A stretch of DNA of 64,000 nt, taken from NCBI RefSeq assembly GCF_018130145.1, contig NZ_JAFCMB010000006.1:248001-312000 (forward strand). The letters run 5' to 3'. The notes beneath the pieces were generated by a model, which had not been told where the DNA came from, searched no databases, and saw only the letters and a list, made by a program, of their open reading frames with translations. Position 1 is the stretch's first letter; every line of letters starts with the position of its first letter. Positions 7,495 through 15,143 of this stretch are shown in pieces. Made by a program: the position numbers and the translations under genes. This DNA comes from Bradyrhizobium sp. AUGA SZCCT0176. GTDB lineage: Bacteria; Pseudomonadota; Alphaproteobacteria; Rhizobiales; Xanthobacteraceae.

Positions 7495-9009
7495 ATGGAG
7501 GCCGAGGACCCTGCCGGGACCATGTCCACGGCGCAGCGATATTTGACGCTGATGACGGTCGTGCTCGGCTCTTCGCTGTACGGCACGGCGCTGCTGACGA
7601 CGTCGACCATCCTGCCGCAGATGCAGGGCGCGCTGTCGGCGACCCAGGACGAGGTCGCCTGGGTGATGACCTTCAACATCCTGGCGACCGCGGTCGTGAC
7701 GCCGATGACCGGCTGGCTGGTGTCCCGCTTCGGCAGCAGGCGCGTGATGGTGTGGTCGGTCGGATGGTTCACGCTGGCGACGCTGCTGTGCGGCATGGCG
7801 CAATCGCTCGAGGGGCTGGTGCTGTGGCGCATCCTGCAGGGCGGCGCCGGGGCGCCGCTGGTACCGCTGTCGCAGTCGATCCTGTTCGCGACCTTCCCGC
7901 GCCGCCAGCACTCGATGGTGATGTCGATCTTCGGCATGGCGGTCGCGGTCGCGCCGGTGTTCGGCCCGGTGTATGGCGGCTATCTCGCCGAGGCGCATAG
8001 CTGGCGCTGGTCGTTCTACATGCTGGTGCCGATCGGGATTGCGGCCACGATCGGCATGGCCTGGACGCTGCCCTCCGACAACCAGTTGACCAAGGTCCGC
8101 TTCGACTGGACCGGCTTCATCGCGCTGGCGACCGCGCTGGCGGCCATTCAGCTGGTGCTCGCCCGCGGCGCACGGCTGGACTGGTTCGACTCGACCGAGA
8201 TCGTGGTCGAATGCCTGATTGCGGGCATCGCGTTCTATGTTTTTCTCATCCACAGTCTCGACGCCCGCAATCCGTTCGTGAACCTGAAACTCCTGACCGA
8301 CCGCAATTATGCGATCGGGCTGGCGCTGGTGACGATCTACGGCATGCTGAACTTCACGCCGATGGTGTTGCTGCCGCCGCTGCTGCAGCAGCAGGCCGGT
8401 TATCCCGACGCATTGGTCGGACAGGTGATCGGATCGCGCGGTCTCGGAATGCTGGTCGGCTTCATGATCGCCGGCTTGATGAACCGGCTCGATCCGCGCC
8501 TCACCATGGCCTTCGGCTTTGGCCTGCAGACCGTGGCGGGGCTGTGGATGCTGACCTTCGACCTCAACGTCACGATGGAGATCCTGGTCATCAACAGCAT
8601 GATCCAGGGATTTGCCGTCGGCGTCGTCTGGGTGCCGATCACGGCGGTGGCGTTCGGAACGCTGGACGCCAAGCATTATGCGGAAGCATCCGCGATCTTC
8701 CATTTGCTGCGCAATATCGGTTCGAGCTTCTTCATCTCGCTGTCGATCGCCGAAATCGTGCGTACCTCGGGCGCCAATTACAGCCGGATGACCGAGATGA
8801 TCTCACCCTATAACCGCGCGCTGACGACGCCGGGCCTTACCGGCGGGTGGAATTTCGACACCGTGCCGGGCCTTGCCAAGGTGGCAAAAGAGATCGCCCG
8901 CCAGTCGATGATGATCGGCTATCTGAATGCGTTCACGATGTACACGGTGACGTCGGGCCTCGCCGTCATCTTCGTCCTGATGGTGCGGGGCCGCAAGACG
9001 GCGGCTTGA
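7495..9009 (+). CDS. DHA2 family MFS drug efflux transporter (EmrB-like)
   Basis: 504-residue, 14-helix MFS protein of the EmrB/DHA2 type. Motif A-like VSRFGSRRVMVWSVG and motif C-like GMAVAVAPVFGPVYGGYLAE (the antiporter motif, helix 5) are visible. The start at 7495 is not preceded by a good ribosome site; ATG 7522 (MSTAQRYLTLM), nine codons in, is an equally good choice. It pairs functionally with the divergent HlyD adaptor and MarR regulator, giving a proton-driven tripartite pump minus the outer-membrane channel. Export of the neighbouring GG-leader peptides by this pump is conceivable but has no family precedent that I know of. Confidence 0.9.
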   Translation: MEAEDPAGTMSTAQRYLTLMTVVLGSSLYGTALLTTSTILPQMQGALSATQDEVAWVMTFNILATAVVTPMTGWLVSRFGSRRVMVWSVGWFTLATLLCGMAQSLEGLVLWRILQGGAGAPLVPLSQSILFATFPRRQHSMVMSIFGMAVAVAPVFGPVYGGYLAEAHSWRWSFYMLVPIGIAATIGMAWTLPSDNQLTKVRFDWTGFIALATALAAIQLVLARGARLDWFDSTEIVVECLIAGIAFYVFLIHSLDARNPFVNLKLLTDRNYAIGLALVTIYGMLNFTPMVLLPPLLQQQAGYPDALVGQVIGSRGLGMLVGFMIAGLMNRLDPRLTMAFGFGLQTVAGLWMLTFDLNVTMEILVINSMIQGFAVGVVWVPITAVAFGTLDAKHYAEASAIFHLLRNIGSSFFISLSIAEIVRTSGANYSRMTEMISPYNRALTTPGLTGGWNFDTVPGLAKVAKEIARQSMMIGYLNAFTMYTVTSGLAVIFVLMVRGRKTAA

Positions 9010-9228
9010 TGCGAGCTAGATCACCGGGTTCTTACGGGCGTCGGCCGTCGCGTTTCCGTGATAAGTTTTTCGCGGAACGGCTTTGATGAAACAATTCTGT
9101 CCACCGACGAAGCCATTTTAGTGATCTGGCGAACACTTCCTGAAACCATTGTCAGGCATACTGAGGCGTTACTGAACAAGCAATTTCACCAGACCAGCGG
9201 TGGCATCCTCAACGAAGTGGAACACGCC

Positions 9229-9372
9229 ATGCTTTCAGAAAAATTCTTTCTGCTGTTGGAGACCCTCCGGAGTGAGGCCGAGCGAAGCCCGACCTATTCG
9301 GACGGCAGCACCCGGGTGATCAGCACCTCGCCGCACGTCCCGGTCCAGCTGCCTGCCGCCGACCGGAAGTAG
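9229..9372 (+). CDS. small protein of unknown function
   Basis: 47 residues from ATG 9229 (MLSEKFFLLLETL), ending in a Ser/Pro-rich tail (SDGSTRVISTSPHVPVQLP). The frame is open upstream as far as a GTG at 9058, so a 104-residue version is possible. The short form is preferred because the upstream residues look uncoded and the MLSEKFFLLLETL...SPHVPV pattern resembles small rhizobial hypothetical proteins as I remember them. There is no strong ribosome site. The remaining 200 bases back to the MFS gene show no other gene. Confidence 0.4.
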   Translation: MLSEKFFLLLETLRSEAERSPTYSDGSTRVISTSPHVPVQLPAADRK

Positions 9373-9468
9373 AGCGCGCTTGCGCCAGTCGACGTCTCGC
9401 GACGTTCAAACGCACGACGCCGCACCTGTCCGGCGCGGCGTCGCTTTGCGGCAACCTTGGCCGACCGA

Positions 9469-9672
9469 TCAACCGACGTTCTTGGGGCCGATCGGGAAAT
9501 CGCCCTTCGGGCCCGGCTTTGGGTCGAGCGTTCCATCCGCGATGCAGTAGCCGATTCCCAATGCAACGCCCAAGGCGATGAAGGGAAACCAGCCGCCGCT
9601 GACCTGCTCCAGCTTGGCATCCGGCAACGGCGCAAGGCCGTCGGCGTTCAGAGTTGCTTGCGTGTTGGCCAT
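9469..9672 (-). CDS. double-glycine-leader peptide 2, bacteriocin-like
   Basis: 67-residue peptide with a 27-residue leader ending LPDAKLEQVSGG, a good match to the class II bacteriocin GG leader. The 40-residue core opens with a hydrophobic, membrane-seeking stretch (WFPFIALGVALGIGYC) and ends in a Pro/Gly/Lys-rich tail. GAAGGAGA precedes two adjacent ATGs, and the second gives the better spacing. It has one cysteine (C43), unlike peptide 1, and the cores are not similar. No immunity gene or C39 exporter is adjacent. It lies 460 bases beyond the MFS gene on the opposite strand, with a CRP-like palindrome about 100 bases upstream. Confidence 0.7.
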   Translation of the reverse strand: MANTQATLNADGLAPLPDAKLEQVSGGWFPFIALGVALGIGYCIADGTLDPKPGPKGDFPIGPKNVG

Positions 9673-9774
9673 CATTGTCTCCTTCAATAGGCCGTCCATC
9701 CCTCAACGCCCATCCAAGGGACCGAGATCGTCGAGGGTCGGCATCGAGGCTGACCAAAACCGGATGTTTGTGCT

Positions 9775-9788
9775 GTGATCGGAATCAC
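9775..9788. promoter_or_regulatory. candidate CRP-family site upstream of GG-leader peptide 2
   Basis: GTGATCGGAATCAC, preceded by T (TGTGA-N6-TCAC), lies 103 bases before the peptide start. It shares its half-sites with the element at 5737-5750 before the other GG-leader peptide, suggesting co-regulation by one Crp/Fnr-family protein. Confidence 0.45.
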
Positions 9789-9828
9789 GGTGTCATCGAG
9801 CGAGTGCGCTCGACCCGAGGGCAAAGCA

Positions 9829-9857
9829 AAAACGCGGCGCCGAGGGCGCCGCGTTTC
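9829..9857 (-). terminator. intrinsic terminator of leuA (possibly bidirectional)
   Basis: A GC-rich stem, GCGGCGCC with GGCGCCGC around a three-base loop, is followed on the minus strand by GTTTTTGCTTT. It lies about 130 bases beyond the leuA stop. On the plus strand it is followed by TTTCGTTTT, so it may act in both directions. Confidence 0.75.
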
Positions 9858-9878
9858 GTTTTCTCCCATTTCATTCGC

Positions 9879-9974
9879 CGTCATTCCGGGGCGTCCGAAG
9901 GACGAACCTCAGGTGCGCAATTGCGCACCGGGGAATCTCGAGATTCCGGGTCCGCTTCGCGCCCCGGAATGACG
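9879..9974. repeat. intergenic palindromic repeat (CGTCATTCCGGGGCG family)
   Basis: Outer arms CGTCATTCCGGGGCG and CGCCCCGGAATGACG enclose inner palindromes TGCGCAATTGCGCA and AATCTCGAGATT. It sits between leuA and its terminator. A diverged copy is at 48447-48545, where it has entered the miaA reading frame. Confidence 0.8.
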
Positions 9975-9989
9975 GCGCAACTAGCGCCG

Positions 9990-11552
9990 TCAGCTCGCCA
10001 CCGCCGACGACGGCATGTCGCGCTCGCGCTTCATGACGATCTTGTTGAGCGCGCCGAGATAGGCTTTTGCCGAAGCGACCAGCGTATCCGGATCTGACGC
10101 CTTGGAGGTCATCGAGCGGCCTTCATGGGCTAGCCGCACCGAGACCTCGGCTTGCGCGTCGGTGCCTTCCGTGACCGCGTGGACCTGGTACAGCTCGAGC
10201 TTGGCCTCGTGCGGCACCAGCGCCTTGATGCAGTTGAACACCGCATCGACCGGGCCATTGCCTTCGGCCTCCTCGATCTTGGTCTGGCCGCCAATGTCGA
10301 GCTTCATGGTGGCGCGCTGCGGCCCATGGGTGCCCGCGATGACCGTCAGCGACGTCAGCTTGATGCGGTCATGCGAGTTGGCGATTTCCTGGTCGACCAG
10401 TGCCTCGATGTCCTCGTCGTAGATGTCCTTCTTGCGGTCGGCCAGCGCCTTCATCCGCACGAAGGCGTCTTCCAGCTGGTTGGCGCCGAGCTTGTAGCCC
10501 ATCTCCTCCAGCTTGTGCACGAAGGCATGACGTCCGGAATGCTTGCCGAGCACCAGCGACGACTTCTTCAGGCCGATCATCTCGGGGCGCATGATCTCGT
10601 AGGTCGAGGCGTCCTTCAGCACGCCGTCCTGATGGATGCCGCTTTCATGGGCAAACGCGTTACGGCCGACGATCGCCTTGTTGTACTGCACCGGGAACGA
10701 GGTCGCCGCCGACACCAGTTTCGAGGCCCGCGTCAGCATTGTGGTGTCGATCTTGTTCCACCACGGAAACACGTCGTTGCGGACGTTCATCGCCATCACG
10801 ACTTCTTCCAGCGCGGCGTTGCCGGCCCGCTCGCCGATGCCGTTGACGGTGCATTCGATCTGGCGCGCGCCGCCGGCGATACCGGCCAGCGAATTCGCCA
10901 CGGCCATGCCGAGGTCGTTGTGGCAGTGCACGGAGAAGACTGCCTTGTCGGAATTCGGCACCCGCTCGATCAGCGTGCGCATGAAGCGGGTGTATTCCTC
11001 GGGCGTGGTGTAGCCGACGGTGTCCGGAATGTTGACCGTGGTGGCGCCGGCCTTGATCACGGCCTCGACGATGCGGCAGAGATAATCCATCTCGCTGCGG
11101 GTGGCATCCTCGGCCGACCATTCGACGTCGTCGATCTGGTTGCGGGCGCGGGTGACGTTGGCGATCGAGAGCTCCATCACCTGCTCGGGCGTCATGTTCA
11201 GCTTGACGCGCATGTGCAGCGGCGAGGTCGCGATCACGGTATGGACGCGGCCGCGCCTGGCGAATTTCACCGCTTCGGCGCAGCGGTCGATGTCCTTCGG
11301 ATTGGCGCGCGACAGACCTGCGATGACAGAGTTCTTGGAGCGGCGGGCGATCTCGCTGACCGCCTGGAAGTCGCCTTCGGAGGTGATCGGGAAGCCGGCC
11401 TCGATGACGTCGACGCCCATGTCGTCGAGCATCTCGGCGATCTCGATCTTTTCCTCGAACGTCATGGTGGCGCCGGGGCACTGCTCGCCGTCGCGCAAGG
11501 TGGTGTCGAATACGATTACGCGGTCCTTCTCGGACTTATTGGCTGTGGTCAT
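9990..11552 (-). CDS. leuA: 2-isopropylmalate synthase
   Basis: 520 residues from MTTANKSEK, preceded by AAGGAAG. It catalyses the first committed step of leucine synthesis: acetyl-CoA plus 2-oxoisovalerate gives 2-isopropylmalate. The catalytic TIM barrel begins with VFDTTLRDGEQCPG; metal ligands are in VHCHNDLGMAVANS, with GIGERAGNA following. After about residue 390 comes the C-terminal LeuA dimer domain, which binds leucine for feedback inhibition. The frame stays open 70 codons upstream, but that stretch is low-quality and overlaps a leucine-rich leader ORF in another frame. The ilv genes at 42-48 kb supply its keto-acid substrate. Confidence 0.97.
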   Translation of the reverse strand: MTTANKSEKDRVIVFDTTLRDGEQCPGATMTFEEKIEIAEMLDDMGVDVIEAGFPITSEGDFQAVSEIARRSKNSVIAGLSRANPKDIDRCAEAVKFARRGRVHTVIATSPLHMRVKLNMTPEQVMELSIANVTRARNQIDDVEWSAEDATRSEMDYLCRIVEAVIKAGATTVNIPDTVGYTTPEEYTRFMRTLIERVPNSDKAVFSVHCHNDLGMAVANSLAGIAGGARQIECTVNGIGERAGNAALEEVVMAMNVRNDVFPWWNKIDTTMLTRASKLVSAATSFPVQYNKAIVGRNAFAHESGIHQDGVLKDASTYEIMRPEMIGLKKSSLVLGKHSGRHAFVHKLEEMGYKLGANQLEDAFVRMKALADRKKDIYDEDIEALVDQEIANSHDRIKLTSLTVIAGTHGPQRATMKLDIGGQTKIEEAEGNGPVDAVFNCIKALVPHEAKLELYQVHAVTEGTDAQAEVSVRLAHEGRSMTSKASDPDTLVASAKAYLGALNKIVMKRERDMPSSAVAS

Positions 11553-11660
11553 CTGCAACTTCCTTTGGGTGGTGCGCCGTTTTTTGGGCGCTGAAGGGTT
11601 CCTTGATCTCACGCAACCCCTGAGTGCCCAGGCGCAACCGCCCAGACGGCCCTCAGGGGC
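11553..11660 (-). promoter_or_regulatory. leuA leader: alternative RNA stems between leader ORF and leuA
   Basis: Read on the minus strand, CGGCCC-CTGA-GGGCCG folds over the leader-peptide stop. CCCCTGAG of that hairpin can instead pair with CTCAGGGG about 30 bases on, enclosing GGCG-GTTG-CGCC. A third stem, GCGCC-CAAAAAAC-GGCGC, ends about 10 bases before the leuA ribosome site. The first two are mutually exclusive, as in attenuation. No U-run follows any stem, so control may act on translation or through Rho rather than by an intrinsic terminator. Confidence 0.55.
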
Positions 11661-11781
11661 CGATAAGAAGCAGAAGCCCGCCAATAAGGAGGGTGGGCAA
11701 GGACGCAGCCGGAATCGCGCAGGTACGAACGGCCGAGGCCGATCCACCCTGAACTCCAACATTTTCGCTGCGAATCAGCAT
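11653..11781 (-). CDS. leucine-rich leader peptide of leuA (attenuation)
   Basis: 42-codon ORF starting MLIRSENVGV and ending LPTLLIGGLLLLIGP, about 100 bases upstream of leuA on the same strand. Six leucine codons fall within nine positions next to the stop, just where a stalling ribosome would alter the hairpin over the stop codon. AAGGG lies about eight bases before the ATG. Leucine-responsive leader peptides upstream of leuA are known in proteobacteria; this particular one is read directly from the sequence. The peptide itself probably has no function beyond sensing charged tRNA-Leu. Confidence 0.7.
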   Translation of the reverse strand: MLIRSENVGVQGGSASAVRTCAIPAASLPTLLIGGLLLLIGP

Positions 11782-12081
11782 TGCCAGACCCTTGAGGAGA
11801 CGAAATCCTTAGCCAAAACCATTGACAGTTCGTTGCCGGGACCACGTTCCATGGCCGTTCTAGACGAGAAATATGGCCGGCCGCAATGCCAAAAGATGGT
11901 CAGGATGGATGACCTAACGGGGCAAAAGCATCGCAGGGTAAACGGCGCCCTCCCCTTAGCATCCCCCGGACACGCAGCCGTGAGGGGTCAGCCTCCCCTT
12001 CCCCGTCGTTGCGCCGGGTTGAAAGCCAGGGCGCGCGAACCATCTCTAGCCAGGGTGGAGATTTGTAAAATGGAGCGGCGC

Positions 12082-12213
12082 ATGAGCCCTCGGTTTCTCC
12101 TGCTGACCTTGCTGGCGGCCTTTGGCCTTGCGGTTCTGTTTGCAACGCTCACAACGGTCCGGCAGTTGCACATCCAAACGTCCGCGATCACACAACCGCT
12201 GCACCGGGGTTGA
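12082..12213 (+). CDS. very small membrane protein, unknown function
   Basis: 43 residues (MSPRFLLLTLLAAFGL...) with one transmembrane helix at about 4-25 and a short polar tail. GGAG sits six bases before this ATG. Another ATG four codons upstream (12070) has GGAG nine bases away, so the start is uncertain. The 5' end lies in an otherwise uncoded stretch (11782-12069) between the leuA leader and this gene, in which I see no other gene. I recognise no family; it could be chance, but helix and ribosome site argue for a real gene. Confidence 0.4.
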   Translation: MSPRFLLLTLLAAFGLAVLFATLTTVRQLHIQTSAITQPLHRG

Positions 12214-12338
12214 GCGCCGCGGATACGCCTTACGCGGATGCCACATTTGTTCCACCATCCCTGAGCGCTTAAAGCCGCATGGTGATACGCGGATGCCGAC
12301 TGTATGACCGGTGATCGGTTCATGGACGGGGCACGCGT

Positions 12339-12788
12339 TTGGACAGGTTTCAGATCGGTAGTCACATCATTGCGCTGGCCGCCGCCTTCGCGCTCGCGGT
12401 GCCGATCGGCTGGGATCGCGAGAAGCGCGCACGAAGCGCCGGCTTAAGGACGTTTCCGCTCGTCGCCCTGGCCAGTTGCGGCTTCGTGCAAGCCAGCGAA
12501 AACCTGCTCGTGCACTCCCCCGACGGCATGGCGAAAGTCATCGAAGGGCTGATTACAGGCATCGGCTTCATCGGCGGCGGCGCCATTCTCAAACAGGGCA
12601 CCTCCGTTCACGGCACCGCGACCGCGGCAAGCCTGTGGGCGACCGGCGCGATCGGCGTCTCCGTCGGCCTCGGCAGTTATGACGTCGCCGTCACGGTTGC
12701 CATTTTCACCTTCCTGACGTTGCGCCTCCTGACGCTCGTCAAGGATGAGAGCGATGAAGGCGAAGGCGGCAAACCCGATCGGACCTGA
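12339..12788 (+). CDS. MgtC/SapB family membrane protein
   Basis: 149 residues from a TTG start. Shows the MgtC signature: AAAFALAVPIGWDREKRARSAGLRTFPLVAL, then ITGIGFIGGGAILKQGTSVHGTATAASLW, with four hydrophobic spans. MgtC-family proteins are inner-membrane proteins linked to magnesium limitation and F1Fo-ATPase control in pathogens. This short form lacks the C-terminal cytoplasmic domain of virulence MgtC, so a general housekeeping or stress role is more likely. The start is weakly supported; no in-frame ATG fits the conserved N-terminus. It appears monocistronic. Confidence 0.85.
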   Translation: MDRFQIGSHIIALAAAFALAVPIGWDREKRARSAGLRTFPLVALASCGFVQASENLLVHSPDGMAKVIEGLITGIGFIGGGAILKQGTSVHGTATAASLWATGAIGVSVGLGSYDVAVTVAIFTFLTLRLLTLVKDESDEGEGGKPDRT

Positions 12789-12897
12789 CGGGGTGACAGC
12801 TGAAGGTGCATTGTTGCGTTAGCCGCTGCCTCAACTTTTGCGTAAAGCCGGTTTATGGACGTAAGCTGCCGGTACCGATCCGACAGGAGGCTGTCTC

Positions 12898-13155
12898 ATG
12901 CCAAAGAAGGGGGTTACGGGCCATGACGAGTGGGTGGTGACCCAGGCACTCGCCACGGCCCTGGTCGCGCTCGAACAGCTTCCGGAGAAGATTCAGCCGC
13001 GACCCCATATGGAGGATCTTCGGAAACTCCTGATTGCCGGCTGCGCCCCCGGTAGCGAGGGTCTGCATCTGGCCCAGGCGAAGTGCCGGTTGTTCCCACA
13101 AACCGACCCGGAGACGATCTACCGGGAGTACGGCCTGGAGGGTGGTCGGGACTGA
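12898..13155 (+). CDS. small soluble protein of unknown function
   Basis: 85 residues (MPKKGVTGHDEWVVTQALATAL...) with a strong AGGAGG eight bases before the ATG, so translation is well supported. It is predicted mostly helical and has two cysteines (LLIAGCAPG and AKCRLF). No membrane segment, signal peptide or known motif is visible. It stands alone between mgtC-like and the repeat that abuts ppk2. I do not recognise a family. Confidence 0.65.
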   Translation: MPKKGVTGHDEWVVTQALATALVALEQLPEKIQPRPHMEDLRKLLIAGCAPGSEGLHLAQAKCRLFPQTDPETIYREYGLEGGRD

Positions 13156-13161
13156 GGGTCA

Positions 13162-13243
13162 GTAGGATGGGTAGAGCGCAGCGAAACCCATCATCTCACC
13201 CGCGGAAGCCTCGATGGGTTTCGCTGCGCTCTACCCATCCTAC
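13162..13243. repeat. long inverted repeat abutting the ppk2 stop codon
   Basis: 31-bp arms (GTAGGATGGGTAGAGCGCAG... and its complement, 13162-13192 and 13213-13243) flank a 20-bp loop. The right arm includes the TAG stop of the minus-strand ppk2. It can form a very stable hairpin at the 3' end of both converging transcripts. Confidence 0.85.
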
Positions 13244-14166
13244 TTCTTCGCAACCTCGCCCTTCTCCTCCGCCAGCAGCGCCTCACGCACCTGCTTGAAC
13301 TCGCTGCGGTCGGCCTTGTCGACCTCGGGGAAACGCAAATCCAGCCGGTCGAGCGCGCTGACGATGGTCGAGCCGATCACGACGCGGGCGAACCATTTGT
13401 GGTCGGCCGGCACCACATGCCATGGCGCGTGGCGCGCCGACGTGTGACGGATCATGTCCTGATAGGCGGCCTGGTACTTTGCCCACAGCTTCCGCTCGGC
13501 AATATCGGCCAGCGAGAATTTCCAGTTCTTGGCGGGCTCGTCCAGCCGGGCGAGAAAGCGCTCGCGCTGCTCTGCCTTGGAGATGTTGAGGAAGAATTTC
13601 AGGATCACGGTGCCGTTGCGCGCGAGGTAACGCTCCATGGCCGAGATATCCTCGAACCGTTCGCGCCAGATACTCCCAGTCACCAGTTTTTTCGGAATCT
13701 TCTGCTTGCCGAGAATCTCGGTGTGCACGCGCACGACAAGGCATTCCTCGTAATAGGAGCGGTTGAAGATGCCGATCCGGCCGCGCTCGGGCAGCGCGAT
13801 CATGCTGCGCCAGAGAAAATCGTGGTCGAGCTCCTTGGTCGACGGCTGCTTGAACGAGGTGACCTCGCAGCCCTGCGGGTTGATGCCGTCGAACACGCTC
13901 TTGATCGCCGAGTCCTTGCCGGCGGCGTCCATGCCCTGAAACACCAGAAGCATCGACCAATTGTCCTGCGCGTAAAGCTTTTCCTGATACTCGCTCAGCC
14001 GCTTGCGATTGGCCTCGATGATCTTCTCGCCCTTGTCTTTGTCGAGACCGCCCTTCTCGCTGGTCTTGTGCGATTTCAGGTGAAACTCTCCTGTTCCGTC
14101 AACGCGAAACGGGGCGACAAAGGGTTTTAGCGTATCGCCAAGCGGTTGCTGTGATTTCTTGCTCAT
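13240..14166 (-). CDS. ppk2: polyphosphate kinase 2 family (polyphosphate:nucleotide phosphotransferase)
   Basis: 308 residues of the PPK2 family: P-loop GMDAAGKDSAIKSVFDG (about residue 79), lid and catalytic region with FNRSYYEECLVVRVH, and the RFLARLDEPAKNWKFS region conserved in the family. These enzymes move phosphate between polyphosphate and nucleotides, usually making NDP or NTP from NMP or NDP. The subclass cannot be fixed by eye. The start overlaps the stop of livM by four bases (ATGA), so it is the last gene of the branched-chain transporter operon and translationally coupled to it, which is an unusual context. Its stop codon lies inside an inverted repeat. Confidence 0.9.
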   Translation of the reverse strand: MSKKSQQPLGDTLKPFVAPFRVDGTGEFHLKSHKTSEKGGLDKDKGEKIIEANRKRLSEYQEKLYAQDNWSMLLVFQGMDAAGKDSAIKSVFDGINPQGCEVTSFKQPSTKELDHDFLWRSMIALPERGRIGIFNRSYYEECLVVRVHTEILGKQKIPKKLVTGSIWRERFEDISAMERYLARNGTVILKFFLNISKAEQRERFLARLDEPAKNWKFSLADIAERKLWAKYQAAYQDMIRHTSARHAPWHVVPADHKWFARVVIGSTIVSALDRLDLRFPEVDKADRSEFKQVREALLAEEKGEVAKK

Positions 14167-15143
14167 GAGGCTACGGGCTTCTTCCCGGGTTGCGTCTTGA
14201 ACCGATCCATGACGCTACCAAGAATGCCCTTGGGAAGGAATATGATGAACAGCACCAGCAGCACGCCGTAGACCAGATTGTCCCAGCCCACCGCCTTGGT
14301 CCCGAACCAGATGCGCAAAAATTCGGCAAGCAGGATCGTGATGATGGCTCCGACCGTCGGCCCGAACGACACGTAGACGCCGCCGACGATGACGGCGAAC
14401 ACCATCTGCAGCGACACCGCAATGCCGCTGACCGTGTCGGGCGAGATGAACATCTGGTACTGGCAGTACAGCGCGCCTGCGAGCGCAGTCATCAGCGCAC
14501 TGATGATGGTGATCTTGAGCTTTTCGAAGGTCACGTTGACGCCGGCGGCGGCCGCCGCGTCCTCGTCGTCCGAGATCGCCTCCATGGCGTAGCGGCTCAT
14601 GCTGCGGTCGACCCATTGCCAGATCAGAAGTCCGACCACCCAGACGAACAGCGCGATCAGGTACCACGTCGTCTTGTCGTCGAACTGCAGCGCCAGCAAC
14701 TGGCTGCCCTTGGTGCGGTTCGGCGTGTAGCCGAGCGAGCCGCCGGTGTAGTCGCGCGTCGCGGTGATGACCTGCAGCACGATGCCGGACAGCGCCAGCG
14801 TCACCAGCACGAAATAGTGCCCGGTGATGCGGTAGCGGAAGCAGGGATAGGCGACGATGACCGCGAGCAAACCCGCGCACACCATGCTGAGCGGAATGCC
14901 GATCCACGGCGAGACGCCGAGATGGTTCCACAACAGCGCCGTGACGTAGGCGCCGACTCCCATGAAGCCGCCATGGCCGAGCGACACCAGGCCGAAGCGG
15001 CCCATGATCGACCACGACGTGTAGGCGAACGACCAGATCAGGATCAGCACCAGGATGTGCAGATGATAGGGCTGGCGGTAGACGAAGGGCAGCGCGATCA
15101 GCGCCGCTATTCCAACGACCCAGGCAATGGTTCGTGCGTTCAC
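14163..15143 (-). CDS. livM: branched-chain amino acid-type ABC transporter permease (LivM)
   Basis: 326 residues from a GTG start that overlaps the livH stop (GTGA). About nine hydrophobic spans. Typical LivM features are GRFGLVSLGHGGFMGVGAYVTALL and the EAA-like cytoplasmic loop ISDDEDAAAAAGVNVTFEKLK. It forms the inner-membrane channel with LivH. An upstream ATG (15221) would read 26 extra codons inside livH and is rejected. The downstream neighbour is ppk2, overlapping by four bases. The substrate could be branched-chain amino acids, amides or aromatic acids, since this ABC family is broad. Confidence 0.93.
   Translation of the reverse strand: MNARTIAWVVGIAALIALPFVYRQPYHLHILVLILIWSFAYTSWSIMGRFGLVSLGHGGFMGVGAYVTALLWNHLGVSPWIGIPLSMVCAGLLAVIVAYPCFRYRITGHYFVLVTLALSGIVLQVITATRDYTGGSLGYTPNRTKGSQLLALQFDDKTTWYLIALFVWVVGLLIWQWVDRSMSRYAMEAISDDEDAAAAAGVNVTFEKLKITIISALMTALAGALYCQYQMFISPDTVSGIAVSLQMVFAVIVGGVYVSFGPTVGAIITILLAEFLRIWFGTKAVGWDNLVYGVLLVLFIIFLPKGILGSVMDRFKTQPGKKPVAS

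Noticed and set aside
11553..11762. 70-codon N-terminal extension of LeuA
   Set aside because: The family N-terminus and a good ribosome site lie at 11552. The extension overlaps the leucine-rich leader ORF and the stems in another frame.
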